Both the position numbers and the translations under genes were made by a program. From DASRRB01 sp036732755 (lineage in GTDB: Bacteria > Planctomycetota > B15-G4 > SIAN01), in assembly GCA_036732755.1 (NCBI GenBank), contig DAINBU010000015.1, positions 1 to 54,319 of the forward strand: a stretch of 54,319 nt of DNA, in the 5' to 3' direction. The notes under the pieces were generated by a model. It was not told the origin of the DNA and ran no database searches. It worked only from the letters and a program-made list of their open reading frames with translations. Every line of letters begins with the position of its first letter. Within the stretch, counting starts at the first letter, position 1. Of this stretch, positions 37,428 to 46,772 are shown piece after piece.

Positions 37428-37775
37428 TCAGCGGCGGAGCGTCTGGCCGCACGAGCAGGTATCGAAGCAGCGGACGCTCCAGTACCCGTCGCGCACGAGG
37501 ACGCGGCGCACGATCGGGCGGCGGAACGCGTCGTAGCCGACGACGCGCAGCTCGACGAGCGGCTCGACCCAGACGCGCTCGTCGCGACGGACCCAGACGT
37601 GGCGGTGGATCGGCCGGCGGCAGCCGACGTCGAGCTCGAAGCGCGGAGTCGCGACGCGGAAGACCGGGAAGCGCGGGAAGAAGTGGGGGAAGCGCGGGCC
37701 GCGGCCGTCGTGCGCGACGGCGGGCGCGGCGAGCAGGCCGGCGAGGGCGAGCGAGCGCAGGAGAGTACGAACCAT
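37428..37775 (-). CDS. Small secreted protein with C-terminal CSCGQT motif (paralogue B)
   Basis: A 115-residue secreted protein: signal peptide RTLLRSLALAGLLAAPAVA, then an Arg-rich, aromatic mature part. It aligns over about 58 residues with the next gene downstream (HRHVWVRRDERVWVEP, VVGYDAFRRPIVRR, GYWSVRCFDTCSCGQT). GGAG lies 9 bases before the ATG. Its duplicated neighbour is 140 bases downstream with its own promoter candidate. Function is unknown; the cysteines and His-x-His suggest metal binding. Confidence 0.72.
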   Translation of the reverse strand: MVRTLLRSLALAGLLAAPAVAHDGRGPRFPHFFPRFPVFRVATPRFELDVGCRRPIHRHVWVRRDERVWVEPLVELRVVGYDAFRRPIVRRVLVRDGYWSVRCFDTCSCGQTLRR

Positions 37776-37939
37776 GGCGGTTTCTCCGTCGGAAGGGCGA
37801 GTCGATCGGACTCGCGTCGGGAGGCCGCGTTGGCAACGCCCGTGCCCGCACGCCCTCGGGGCGACACCGCGGCGGCGCCACGCACCGATGACGGCCCGTT
37901 ATCGGTACCCGGGAAAAAGGATCGTGACGTCGCGACGGA

Positions 37940-40306
37940 TCAGCGGACGAGCTCGCGCCACGCCTGCGTCGCGGGAACGAGCTTCTCGTAGATCGACCAG
38001 CGGCTCGGACCGACCACGCGCGGCCGCTCGCCGCCGAGCGCGCCCGGCACGCCGACGACGAGCAGCAGGTCGAGCGTCGTGTCGTTCTGGGCGATGAGCT
38101 GGCGGTGGAACTGGACGTCGGGCGCCAGCATCTGGATGCGCAGCGGTCCCTCCGGCAGCGCGACCAGCGTCCGCACCTGCTCGCGGCCGACGAGGCGCGG
38201 CACGAACTCGAGCGTGCCGAGGTCCTCGCGCCGCAGCCCCAGCACGCCGAAGCAGAGCGCGGTGTGGTAGGCGGCGGCGTCGGGCCGCAGCGGGAGGTCG
38301 AGGTCGCGGAGCGCCGCCTCGATCGCCGCGGTGCGCGCGCGGCCGGCCTCCGTCCTCCCCGCCTGCAGGAGGCCGCGGGCGAGCAGCGCCTCGCGCCAGT
38401 CGAGCGGATCCTTGGCGGGCGCCAGCGCCGCGAGCCGGTCGATCGCCTTCGCGTGGGCCCCGAGATCGGCGAGCCCGAGCGCGATCGCGGCCGCCGCCTC
38501 GCGCGGGTCGCCGTCGGCCGCGCCGCCGCCGGACCATGACGCGGCCGACTTCAAGAGCGCGTCGGTGTGCTGCGCGATCACATTTACCGCCGCCTCCTCG
38601 CGGCCGATCTGCCCGAGCGCGTCGGCGAGCTCGCGGTGCGCCGCCGCGAGCGCGCAGCGCAGGTGGTCGAGCGAGAGGCGCGGCATCCCGGCCGGATGGC
38701 CGGGCGCGAGCGACTCGAGCGGCGCGCCGGCGGCGCGGGCGCGCGCGTGCTCGAGGGCGCGCTCGAGCTGCGCCGCGAAGCCGCGCAGCGCGTCGCCCTC
38801 GTAGGTCCAGCGGAACCAGCGGCACGCGCGCAGCACCGCGTAGCAGTCGCGCTCGATCTCGACGAGCGGCGGCGCCTCCGCGGTCGCGTCGCCGCGGATC
38901 GCGCCGTCCGGCGCCTGCGTCGAGAGCAGCCATCCGATCGTGGCGCGCTCGCGTCCGGGCGAATGGAAGAGCGTCCACTCGTCCTCGTAGTAGGCCGCGG
39001 CCGAGGCCGGCCCCTCGGGCGGCACGAACACCGGCACGTCGCCGCGCGGCCGGAAGTTCAGCAGGTTGGCGAGCGCCGAGACGCGCGACGCCAGGCCCGC
39101 GGCGGCGTTCGTCTCGCTCGGTTCGCAAGGAATGAGCGCCGCGTAGCCCGCCATGCCCGCGGACCACGCCTTCGCGCCCTGCACCGCCGTTCGCGCGACC
39201 TCCTCGAGCGGCGGGCCGCCCGGCGCCGTGCCGACGACGGCGCCGAACAGCGTGCACGCCGCCATTTGCTTGAACTCGCCCGGCTTCTTCGCGAACTCGA
39301 CGCGCAGGTCGAGCGCGACCGGGGCGTCGTCGCTGCCGACCACGTCGGCGTCGGGCGCCGCGATCCCGACGGCGCCGTCATGGAGCAGGACGAGGTGCTC
39401 CTCGGGCTTGCGGACCACGCGCAGCGCGCCGCCGCGCGCCGGGAAGAGGCGGACGCGCCAGCGGAAGGAGAAGTCCTCCTTGCCCGATTGCGCGATCGAG
39501 AAGACGACCGCGCGCGCGCTCGAAGCGACCGGATCGTTGGCGACGAACGGCGCGAACGAGGTCATGCGCGTGGTGTACTGCGCGAAGCGCGGATCCTCGA
39601 TCTGCACCGACACGACGGGGAAGAGCGGCGCCGGCGTCCGCTTGTCGAGGCGGCGCACTGGCGTCTCCTTGCCCGACGCCTCGACGAAGGAGACCTCGAC
39701 CTGCGCGGCGAGGCGCCAGGCGCCGTCGGGCTGCAGGAAGGTCACGCGGTCGAGCAGCGTCCCCGACTTGCCGAGCGACGCGAAGGCGGAGAGGTTCCCC
39801 ACGCGCGCCGACAGGTCGCCCGCGATCGCCAGCGCGCGCAGCAGTTGCGACGGCGCGGGCGAGAGGAGCAGCGCCGGCCCCGCCTCGAAGCCGCGCCCGA
39901 GGCGCTCGCCCTTGAACGTGACGACGAGCTGGTTGTCGCCCGCGACGAGGTCGGCGGAGTCGACGTCGAAGCGCGGGCCGGCGCGCAGCTCGGCACGGTC
40001 GGCGCAGGCGTCGACGATGCGCGTGAGCGCGCGTCCGTTCAGCGCGGCGTCGAGCTCGAGCCCCGGCCCGCCGAGGCAGAGCAGCCAGTGGCCGCCCTCC
40101 GGCGCGCCGTCGAGCCGGAAGGTCGCGCGCGCGCGCACCCACGCCACGTCGCCGTCCGCTTCGCCGACGGAGATGGCCCGGAATGTCTCGCCGGTCGCCT
40201 CGGCGGACGCTTCGAACGGCCCGATCGCGCGCTGGACCTCGCCGGCGCCCGTGGCGAGCGGCGCGGCCCAGAGGAGGGAGGCGAGGGAGGCGAGGCTCGC
40301 GAGCAT
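37940..40306 (-). CDS. Large secreted protein, possible six-hairpin glycosidase-like
   Basis: A 788-residue protein with an N-terminal signal sequence (MLASLASLASLLWAAPLATG). The N-terminal third is beta-rich and resembles a carbohydrate-binding jelly roll (HWLLCLGGPGLELDAALNGR). The C-terminal half is helical in the manner of (alpha/alpha)6 glycosidases (RATIGWLLSTQAPDGAIRGD, DCYAVLRACRWFRWTYEGD, then repeated helical pairs). No catalytic motif is certain. It precedes no obvious partner; the two-component genes upstream on the same strand might regulate it. Confidence 0.6.
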   Translation of the reverse strand: MLASLASLASLLWAAPLATGAGEVQRAIGPFEASAEATGETFRAISVGEADGDVAWVRARATFRLDGAPEGGHWLLCLGGPGLELDAALNGRALTRIVDACADRAELRAGPRFDVDSADLVAGDNQLVVTFKGERLGRGFEAGPALLLSPAPSQLLRALAIAGDLSARVGNLSAFASLGKSGTLLDRVTFLQPDGAWRLAAQVEVSFVEASGKETPVRRLDKRTPAPLFPVVSVQIEDPRFAQYTTRMTSFAPFVANDPVASSARAVVFSIAQSGKEDFSFRWRVRLFPARGGALRVVRKPEEHLVLLHDGAVGIAAPDADVVGSDDAPVALDLRVEFAKKPGEFKQMAACTLFGAVVGTAPGGPPLEEVARTAVQGAKAWSAGMAGYAALIPCEPSETNAAAGLASRVSALANLLNFRPRGDVPVFVPPEGPASAAAYYEDEWTLFHSPGRERATIGWLLSTQAPDGAIRGDATAEAPPLVEIERDCYAVLRACRWFRWTYEGDALRGFAAQLERALEHARARAAGAPLESLAPGHPAGMPRLSLDHLRCALAAAHRELADALGQIGREEAAVNVIAQHTDALLKSAASWSGGGAADGDPREAAAAIALGLADLGAHAKAIDRLAALAPAKDPLDWREALLARGLLQAGRTEAGRARTAAIEAALRDLDLPLRPDAAAYHTALCFGVLGLRREDLGTLEFVPRLVGREQVRTLVALPEGPLRIQMLAPDVQFHRQLIAQNDTTLDLLLVVGVPGALGGERPRVVGPSRWSIYEKLVPATQAWRELVR

Positions 40307-40331
40307 TCCGTTCTCCGTCGTCGTACGCGCG

Positions 40332-41930
40332 TCATGTCTCGCCGCGGCGGACGCGCTGGTAGGTCAGGCCGCGCTTGAACGCGAACTGCCGCCAGGTGTT
40401 GGGCTTCATGCCGTGGAAGAGGCGGGCCGCCTGGTCCTCGTCGGGAGGACCGTGCAGCTCGAGCAGGGTCTTCTCGATCACCTCGCGCACCGCCTCGTCG
40501 CCGTACTGGTGCGCGAGCTCGGCGAGCGTACGCCCCTCCTCGCCGTCGAGCACGCGCCGCCAGAGCGGCTTCTCGGCCGCGGCGGTCGGTGTCTCGCGCG
40601 GCAGCACCTTCGCGATGTGCTCCGCGCCGATCGGATCGGTCGCGTCGTCGAGCTCGCTGAAGAGGCGCTCGAGCGCGTTACGCAGCTGCCGGACGTTGCG
40701 CGGCCACGGCTCGCGCGCGAGCTTCGCGAGCGCCTCGGCCGTGATCTTCGTGAAGCCGGGGACCTGGAAGCGCGCGCGCAGCTCGTCGAGCACCACCGCC
40801 GCGATCAGCGGGACGTCCTCGCGCCGCTCGCGCAGCGGCGGCAGCTCGAGGTGGACCACGCTCAGCCGCTCGAGCAGGTCGGCGCGGAAGCGTCCCTGGC
40901 GCACCGCCTCCTCGAGGTCGACGTTGGTGGCGGCGACGACCACGACGTCGACCTTCGCGTCGTGCTCGGCGCCGACCGGGCGGAAGGTCCGGTCCTGCAG
41001 CACGCGCAGCAGACTCGCCTGCATCTCGGGCGGCAGGTTGCCGATCTCGTCGAAGAAGATGGTGCCGCCGTCGGCCTCGGCGAGCAGCCCCCGGCGGCTC
41101 TTCTGCGCGCCGGTGAACGAGCCGCGCTCGTGGCCGAAGAGCTCGGAGGCGATCAGCTCGCGGTTCGCCGACGCGAGGTCGGTCTTCACGAACGGCTTCG
41201 CGTGGCGCGGACCGCCGTCGTGGAGCGCCCGCGCCACCAGCTCCTTGCCGGTCCCCGTCTCGCCCAGGATCAGCACGTCGCTCTGCCGCTTCGCCGCGCG
41301 CTCGAGCACCTGCAGGACGTCGCGCAGCCCGAAGCTCTGCCCGACCATGCCCGCCGCGAAGCGGGCCGGGTCGGCGCGGATCAGGCGGGCCGCCTCCGCG
41401 ATCGGCAGCTCCGCGACGCGGGCGATCGACTCCTCGAGCCCGCGCGCCTTGTGGAACCAGCGCTCGCGCTCGAGCGCGTGCACGCGCTCGTCGTGGCGGC
41501 CGCGCGCCTGCACGATGCCGGAGAGGCGCTCGCGCAGCCGCAGCCAGACCGACCTAGGATCCTCCGCCTCGGTCTTGCGGAACACGCGGTCGGGGGTGAG
41601 CCCCGCCTGCGCCAGCGCGAGCCCCTCCTCGAACGTGAGCGCGCCCGCGTAGGCGGTGAGCAGCAGGAGCTCGGCGTCGGGGAAGGCACGGCGCGCCTCG
41701 CCGAGCAGGAGGAGCCCGTCCTTGGGGCCGCCGCCGACGCGCTCGAAGTTGAGGTCGGAGGCGACCACGTCGAACGTCTCGCCGCGTTGCACGAGCTCGC
41801 GGAAGCCGTTGAGCGACGCCGCGGTCTGCGCCTGCGCGCTCGCGCCGAGCGGCGCCGCGACCTCGCGCTGGAAGCCGTCGAGCGCGCCGCCGCTGTCGTC
41901 GCAGTAGAGGATCCGCAGCGGCTCGGTCAT
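40332..41930 (-). CDS. Sigma-54-dependent response regulator
   Basis: A 532-residue NtrC-like activator. A receiver domain (residues 1-125) has the acidic pocket Asp11/Asp12 and phospho-acceptor Asp59. The AAA+ domain has Walker A GETGTGKE at 223-230, the sigma-54 contact loop GSFTGA at 270-275 (usual GAFTGA) and Walker B GGTIFFDEIG ending at 297. The arginine-finger region LPPLRERREDVPL and the WPRNVRQLRNALERL box follow. The C-terminus (about 80 residues) is not a typical Fis helix-turn-helix. Its ATG overlaps the kinase stop by 4 bases, so the pair forms one signalling system. Confidence 0.92.
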   Translation of the reverse strand: MTEPLRILYCDDSGGALDGFQREVAAPLGASAQAQTAASLNGFRELVQRGETFDVVASDLNFERVGGGPKDGLLLLGEARRAFPDAELLLLTAYAGALTFEEGLALAQAGLTPDRVFRKTEAEDPRSVWLRLRERLSGIVQARGRHDERVHALERERWFHKARGLEESIARVAELPIAEAARLIRADPARFAAGMVGQSFGLRDVLQVLERAAKRQSDVLILGETGTGKELVARALHDGGPRHAKPFVKTDLASANRELIASELFGHERGSFTGAQKSRRGLLAEADGGTIFFDEIGNLPPEMQASLLRVLQDRTFRPVGAEHDAKVDVVVVAATNVDLEEAVRQGRFRADLLERLSVVHLELPPLRERREDVPLIAAVVLDELRARFQVPGFTKITAEALAKLAREPWPRNVRQLRNALERLFSELDDATDPIGAEHIAKVLPRETPTAAAEKPLWRRVLDGEEGRTLAELAHQYGDEAVREVIEKTLLELHGPPDEDQAARLFHGMKPNTWRQFAFKRGLTYQRVRRGET

Positions 41931-43963
41931 GGCGCTCCCGTTTCGGGGCGGCCCGCGTCGGGGAGCTCGACGGTGAATCGCACGAGCGGGACCGCCTCGT
42001 CGACCACCGTCGCGCGCGCCGCGCCGCGCCAGAAGGTCGACAGAAAGTAGCGAATGAGGAAGAGGCCGAGCCCGGTCCCGCCGCCCTTGCCGGGCGCGAA
42101 GCTCTCGTCGAGCAGCCGCTGCAGCGCCGGCCCGAAGCAGGCGTCGCACGCGGCGGGGGCGTCGCGGCGGCGGCGCACGCGCCGCAGCCGGCCCGTCCTC
42201 CCGCAGTTCGGGCACGCGCCTTCCGAGACGTCGACCTGGACGTCGTTCTCAAGCGAGAGCTCGACGCCGCCTCCGCCCGGAGCCGCGCGCGCGAGCGGGG
42301 CGAGGCGCGCGACGAGCGGCCGCTCGCCCGTCGCGCTGCGCAGCGCGTTCTTCAGGAGCTCGTAGACGACGAACTCGACCAGGCCGCGCTGGCCGTGCGC
42401 GAGCCGTGCCGCGGCGGGATCGTCGCAGCGGACCTGCAGCCCGAGATCGCGCAGCTTGCGGATCTGGCGGTCGACGCCGGCGTCGCTCCCTTCCGGCGGC
42501 AGGTCGGCGATCTCGACCTGCGCGAGGTTGCGCCGCACGCGTTCGAGCAGCGCGGGGAGCTCGACCGGCTCGGTCGCGGGCGGCGGCGCGTCGCCGGCCG
42601 CGTGCTGCCGCTGCCGCGCGAAGGCGTCGAGGAACTGCAGGAAGCCGAGGCGCCCGCGATTGCTGTCGACCAGGACGCGCAGCCGCTCGCGCACGCGCGC
42701 CGGCACGTCGGCCACGCCGCCGAGCTCGCGCTCGATCTCGCGCAGCCAGACGTCGTAGGCGAGGATGTCGTTGCCGAGCCCGTGCGTGAGGCCGGCGGTC
42801 ACCGCGATCCAGTGCTCGGTCTCCTGCTGCGACGCCTCGACGTCGCGGCGGGCGCGCCGCTCCTCCGACTCGCGCACGGCGGCGGCGAGGCGGTCGCGCA
42901 GCGCGATCGCGAACCACGCGAAGAGCAGGAGCGACGCCGCGAGCGCGAGGCGGCGCAGCGTGGCGTCGCGCAGGAACTCGCCCTGCCGCTCCGTCATCCG
43001 GTCGCGGCGCGCCAGCGACTGCTCGACGTCGTCCATGCGCACGAGCAGGTCCTGGCGCACGTTCCACTGCGTCTCGCGCAGCAGGTCGAGCGACTCGACC
43101 GCGCTCGCGACCGACGGCTCCGCGCCGGGCCGCGCGACGGGCGAAGCCTGGCGCCAGAGCGAGCGCGCCTCGAAGAAGCGGTCGTGCAGCCCGTCGAGCT
43201 TCTCCTCGAGCTCCTGCTTCGCCTCGCCGATCGCGCGCGTCGACGTCGTCGCGCCGAGGCGATCGAGGAAGCTCGCGATGGCGTCCTGGGCCGCGCGCAG
43301 TCGGTCGGCCATCTCGGCCAGGGCGGCGCTCGCAGCGTCGCCGGTCGCGGGCGCGACGGGTGCGGCGGGTGCGGCGGCGCCGGCGGGGGGGATCTCGATC
43401 GTGTGCAGCGCGGAGGCGACGTCGCTGCGCGCGGCGTCGATCGTCGCGGCGACGCGGCGCGTCTCCTCCTCGGTCCCGTGCGCGAGGCGGCGCGTGTCGT
43501 GGCGCAGCACGACCGCGTGCAGCACGCCGAGCCCGAAGAGGAGCTCGAGCGCGAGGCGCCGCCGCGGCGTGCGCCCCGTCTCCGCGCCGCGCCGGAAGAG
43601 CAGCGCCGTGACGTAGACGAGCGCGAGCGTCGGGTCGAGCGGCGAGAGCGTCCCGCCGCTCACCGCCACCGCGAGCCCGAGCAGCGGCAGATCGAGGAGC
43701 GGCAGCAGACGGCGCGGGTGCCTTGTCAAGCCCGCCACGCCGAGCCGCGCCGCCGCGAGGAGCACGAAGAGCGCGATCTCAAGCGCGTCGGGCGGCGAGA
43801 GCGTGGCGAGGTCGGCGGGGTCGAACGGGGCGGCGTCGCCCGCGCTCGCGAGGCGGCGCAGCCCCTCGACCCCGAGCAGGAGGAGGCCGACGAAGCCGAC
43901 GAAGAGGAGCGCGCTGGCGCGAATCGAGCGCGGAGGGCGGGCGGCGGGGGAGGGCGCGTCCAT
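41927..43963 (-). CDS. Sensor histidine kinase with zinc-knuckle insert in the ATPase domain
   Basis: A 678-residue membrane sensor kinase. The N-terminal third has several hydrophobic helices and a low-complexity region; a coiled-coil-like sensor stretch and a further membrane helix (LALAASLLLFAWFAIALRD) precede the dimerisation domain. The candidate phospho-acceptor is His394 in LTHGLGND. The N-box Asn539 is in ELLKNALRS and the G-box is GKGGGTGLGLFLI near 625. Two Cys pairs (CPNC 584/587; CDAC 606/609) lie between them, in the ATP-lid region. It is coupled to the sigma-54 regulator (ATGA). Confidence 0.88.
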   Translation of the reverse strand: MDAPSPAARPPRSIRASALLFVGFVGLLLLGVEGLRRLASAGDAAPFDPADLATLSPPDALEIALFVLLAAARLGVAGLTRHPRRLLPLLDLPLLGLAVAVSGGTLSPLDPTLALVYVTALLFRRGAETGRTPRRRLALELLFGLGVLHAVVLRHDTRRLAHGTEEETRRVAATIDAARSDVASALHTIEIPPAGAAAPAAPVAPATGDAASAALAEMADRLRAAQDAIASFLDRLGATTSTRAIGEAKQELEEKLDGLHDRFFEARSLWRQASPVARPGAEPSVASAVESLDLLRETQWNVRQDLLVRMDDVEQSLARRDRMTERQGEFLRDATLRRLALAASLLLFAWFAIALRDRLAAAVRESEERRARRDVEASQQETEHWIAVTAGLTHGLGNDILAYDVWLREIERELGGVADVPARVRERLRVLVDSNRGRLGFLQFLDAFARQRQHAAGDAPPPATEPVELPALLERVRRNLAQVEIADLPPEGSDAGVDRQIRKLRDLGLQVRCDDPAAARLAHGQRGLVEFVVYELLKNALRSATGERPLVARLAPLARAAPGGGGVELSLENDVQVDVSEGACPNCGRTGRLRRVRRRRDAPAACDACFGPALQRLLDESFAPGKGGGTGLGLFLIRYFLSTFWRGAARATVVDEAVPLVRFTVELPDAGRPETGAP

Positions 43964-43984
43964 CGGGCCGGATGCGGCGCGCGC

Positions 43985-44992
43985 TCAGGGGCCTGCCGGA
44001 TCGAGCGCCTTCACCAGGCGGGGGAGCGCGACGTCGTAGCGGTAGGAGGTGCCGCGGTGGCCGTCGTCGTACTCCTCCCGCTCGAGCGGGATCTCCTCGC
44101 GCTGCGCCGCGCGCGCGAAGCGGCGCGCGCCGTACTGGAGGAAGTACTCGTCGCGCGTCCCGCAGTCGACGAAGAGGAGGCGCAGCGAGCGCAACGCCGC
44201 CGCCTCGCGCGCGACGCGCTGCACCGGGTCGAACGCGAGCCAGCGCGCGAAGACGTCGCGCTCGAGCTCGCAGGTCCGCGGGTCGAACGGCAGCGCGAAG
44301 CGGCCAGGCGCCGTGGGATCGGGCGAGTAGGCGGCCGCCAGCGCGAGCGTGCTGATCGTCGTGAAGTCGTCGCCGCCGCGGCGGTGGCGCGCGAAGAAGC
44401 CGTCGAGGAAGGGCTGCACGCCGCCGGCGCGCTCGAGCGTCGCGGCGCAGACCGGGAAGTCGCGGCCGTAGCTCAGCTCGAAGCCGAGATCGCCGCTCAG
44501 GCTCGCGACCGCCGCGAAGTGGCCGGGCCGCTGGAAGGCGAGGTGGAGCGCCCCGAAGCCGCCGCTCGAGCGGCCGGCCACGGCGCGCCCGCCCGGCTTC
44601 GCCAGCGTCCGATAGCGCCGCTCGACCTCGGGCAGCACCTCGTCGACGACGTGGTCTTCGTAGCGGCCGAGCGCGCCCGAGTTCACGTACTGCGAGCCGC
44701 CGAGCCGCGTGCTCGCGTCGGGCAGGACGAAGAGCGCGGGCGGGCAGCCCTCGCCGAAGAGGCGGGCGAGCCGCTGGTCGAGCCCCTCGTCCCAGCAGCC
44801 GCGGTTGAGCAGCGTCGCCCCGAAGCCCGCGAACGGCGCGAGCACGAGGACGAGCGGGTAGCGGCGCGCGCCCGATTCGTAGTCGGGCGGCACGACCACC
44901 ACGACCTCGCGTTCGTCGGGGTCGCCCTGCGGGTTGCCGCGCAGCGCGGCGCTCCGCAGCACGAAGCGGTCGACGCGAACGGCCGTCGTCAT
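43985..44992 (-). CDS. Esterase, alpha/beta hydrolase of the esterase D type
   Basis: A 335-residue cytoplasmic esterase. The nucleophile elbow is GRSSGG (Ser in AVAGRSSGGFGALH), the acid is likely in FVDCGTRDEYFLQYGAR and the histidine in EYDDGHRGTSYRYD. This is the pattern of the putative-esterase (esterase D / acyltransferase-like) family, often active on short acyl esters or ferulate. The gene stands 21 bases upstream of the kinase start on the same strand and may be in one operon with it. The substrate is unknown. Confidence 0.85.
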   Translation of the reverse strand: MTTAVRVDRFVLRSAALRGNPQGDPDEREVVVVVPPDYESGARRYPLVLVLAPFAGFGATLLNRGCWDEGLDQRLARLFGEGCPPALFVLPDASTRLGGSQYVNSGALGRYEDHVVDEVLPEVERRYRTLAKPGGRAVAGRSSGGFGALHLAFQRPGHFAAVASLSGDLGFELSYGRDFPVCAATLERAGGVQPFLDGFFARHRRGGDDFTTISTLALAAAYSPDPTAPGRFALPFDPRTCELERDVFARWLAFDPVQRVAREAAALRSLRLLFVDCGTRDEYFLQYGARRFARAAQREEIPLEREEYDDGHRGTSYRYDVALPRLVKALDPAGP

Positions 44993-45008
44993 CGCCGCCG
45001 CGCGCGGC

Positions 45009-45671
45009 TCACTGCCGCTTGATCCGGCAGCCGGTCGGGGCGTCGACCGGCACGTCGGGCGCCTTGCCCTCGAGCGCGGCGAGGATCGCCTTCTTCAGCA
45101 GCGGATCGGGCGGCGGAGGCGGCGGCGGGGGCGACGCCGGCTTCGAGCTCGCGATCGCCTCGGGCGGGCGGCGGTCGTTGATCCGGCCGGTGTAGACGAG
45201 CTTGCGCTCGCGGAAGACGAAGCAGTGCGGCGTGGTCGTCGCGCCGAGCGCGTCGGCGAGGACGTTGCGGCGGTCGAGGTAGACGGTGAAGGTGTACTTC
45301 GTCTTGGCGAGGTAGTCGCGGATCGCCTTGGGGTCGCCCGTCTCGTTCTTGTCGGAGTCGACCACGGCGAAGCGCACGCGCGGCTGCTTCGCGAACTCCT
45401 GCACCAGCGCCTCGAGGTCGGGATTCCAGCGTTCGACCCAAGGGCACTGGCGCGACCAGAAGACGAGGACGAGGACGGTCCGGTCCTTGGCGTCACCGAA
45501 CAACTCCGCCGACGTCACCTTGCGGGCGTCGAGCGTCTCCAACTGGAAGGCGGGGGCCTCGCTGCCCGGCTTCTTCGTTTCGAGGACCTGGCCGTTCTCG
45601 CCGGGGCCCGGCTCGCCCGGCGTCTCCGCCAGCGCCAGGAGGCCGGACAGCAGCAGCGGACGCAGCGGCAT
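45009..45671 (-). CDS. TlpA/redoxin-like secreted thioredoxin-fold protein
   Basis: A 220-residue protein with a short signal sequence (MPLRPLLLSGLLALAETP). The thioredoxin fold has FWSRQCPWVERWNPDLE, where the usual Cys-x-x-Cys is reduced to one Cys, plus TTTPHCFVFRERK. The end PTGCRIKRQ resembles the Gly-Cys-x-Ile-Lys terminus of planctomycete redoxins. A Pro-rich stretch (eight prolines) precedes the C-terminal helix. The ATG at 45671 is chosen because GGAG lies 9 bases upstream; an earlier ATG at 45686 lacks a site. It probably reduces or binds secreted thiol proteins. Confidence 0.82.
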   Translation of the reverse strand: MPLRPLLLSGLLALAETPGEPGPGENGQVLETKKPGSEAPAFQLETLDARKVTSAELFGDAKDRTVLVLVFWSRQCPWVERWNPDLEALVQEFAKQPRVRFAVVDSDKNETGDPKAIRDYLAKTKYTFTVYLDRRNVLADALGATTTPHCFVFRERKLVYTGRINDRRPPEAIASSKPASPPPPPPPPDPLLKKAILAALEGKAPDVPVDAPTGCRIKRQ

Positions 45672-45813
45672 GTACGGGATCTCCATGGGACCGCCGCGGA
45701 CCAGCGCGAAGCCGTGCGAGCTTACTGTCGCTTGGAATGGGGCAAGGCCCCCAGGTCGATGGGCGCCCCGGACCATATTCGTGGGGGTCAGGAAGAGCCT
45801 GAAACACGATCTG

Positions 45814-45841
45814 TTGTGGACAAGGCGCCGCTCCCTACAAT
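45814..45841 (+). promoter_or_regulatory. Candidate sigma-70 promoter
   Basis: TTGTGG (45814-45819) and TACAAT (45836-45841) are separated by 16 bases, a good housekeeping-type promoter. They lie about 95 bases upstream of the ATG at 45936. The region is less GC-rich than its surroundings. It drives the plus-strand group from 45936 onward; the divergent redoxin gene lies on the other side. Confidence 0.5.
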
Positions 45842-45935
45842 GTCGCCCCGACCGGTCAGTGGATGGCGGAAATGGCCTTCGTGAGATCGCAAGGTCTCCA
45901 GGCGGCGAAGGTCGTTGAGGTTGGGGAGGAGCGAA

Positions 45936-46772
45936 ATGCTCCAGGCCGGGTCGCAGCATCGCGAGGCGGGGGAGGCACTTTCCCGACTCGCGGAACAACC
46001 GGAGTTGTTGGAGCGGGGCCTCAAGGTCCTCGACGTCGGGCTCAGACTCACCCCTGAGCTCACGCTGGATCTCGTCCTCAAGGACGCGGCTTCGCGACCG
46101 CTCATCGCCCTCGGGGAGGGGGTGGATGGAATTCCGGCGTTGCTCGGCCGTGCGGTGTGCGTCCTGGTCGAAGTGCGGCGAATGCGTGGGCTGCTCGAGA
46201 AGCTGTTCCGTGCGGACGCGGTGTCGTTCGCGGCGGATCCTCGGGTCGTCCTCTGCGTGCGACGCGCGTCCGACGCGCTGCTCGACGCCAGCGATTGGCT
46301 TCGATCGCTGGGAATCGAGTTGGCGGAGACGCACACGCTCCCGTTGCAGGGCGTGGACCGCCTGGTCGTGGTCCGAGCCGGAGGAGAGTCGCAAGGCCCT
46401 CCTCCGGCGACGGATCCTCCCCGTCCCCCGCCGAAAGCCGCTGCGGCGGCGCCGGCCCCCGAGTCGAAGCGCGTGAAATCCGACGTGCCGCTGCTCGACC
46501 TCGCCAAGAAGAAGATCCTCCGCATCGGCGACGAGATCGAGGAGGAGGTCGACGGCGACCTCGTCCGCTTCCGGCTGCGCGACGAGGTGCTCGCCGTGCT
46601 CGAGACGGGCAGCGAGCTCGCGCTCTGCCTCGGCGACGCGCCCGAGCTGCGCCGGCCGATCTCCGACCGCGCCGAGCTCGAGGCGGCGATCGACGACGTC
46701 GTGCGGCGCTACTTCTCGCTGGTGCGGCACGCGCGGCCGCGCGCTCTGAACGGCCATGCCGGAACCGCGTGA
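45936..46772 (+). CDS. Unknown protein, possible nuclease-fold N-terminal domain
   Basis: A 278-residue protein. The N-terminal half (LKVLDVGLRLTPELTLDLVL, then RPLIALGEG) resembles the beta-sheet core of NucS-like endonuclease folds, but the catalytic Asp-Glu-x-Lys set is not intact. A Pro/Ala-rich linker near residues 155-178 leads to a C-terminal alpha/beta domain (VPLLDLAKKKILRIGDEIEE). GGAGG precedes the ATG by 6-7 bases. A promoter candidate lies upstream. It overlaps the HhH gene by 17 bases. A family cannot be named. Confidence 0.65.
   Translation: MLQAGSQHREAGEALSRLAEQPELLERGLKVLDVGLRLTPELTLDLVLKDAASRPLIALGEGVDGIPALLGRAVCVLVEVRRMRGLLEKLFRADAVSFAADPRVVLCVRRASDALLDASDWLRSLGIELAETHTLPLQGVDRLVVVRAGGESQGPPPATDPPRPPPKAAAAAPAPESKRVKSDVPLLDLAKKKILRIGDEIEEEVDGDLVRFRLRDEVLAVLETGSELALCLGDAPELRRPISDRAELEAAIDDVVRRYFSLVRHARPRALNGHAGTA

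Noticed and set aside
45009..45671. Redoxin considered as a second selenoprotein
   Set aside because: The single active-site codon is a normal Cys and no in-frame UGA occurs.
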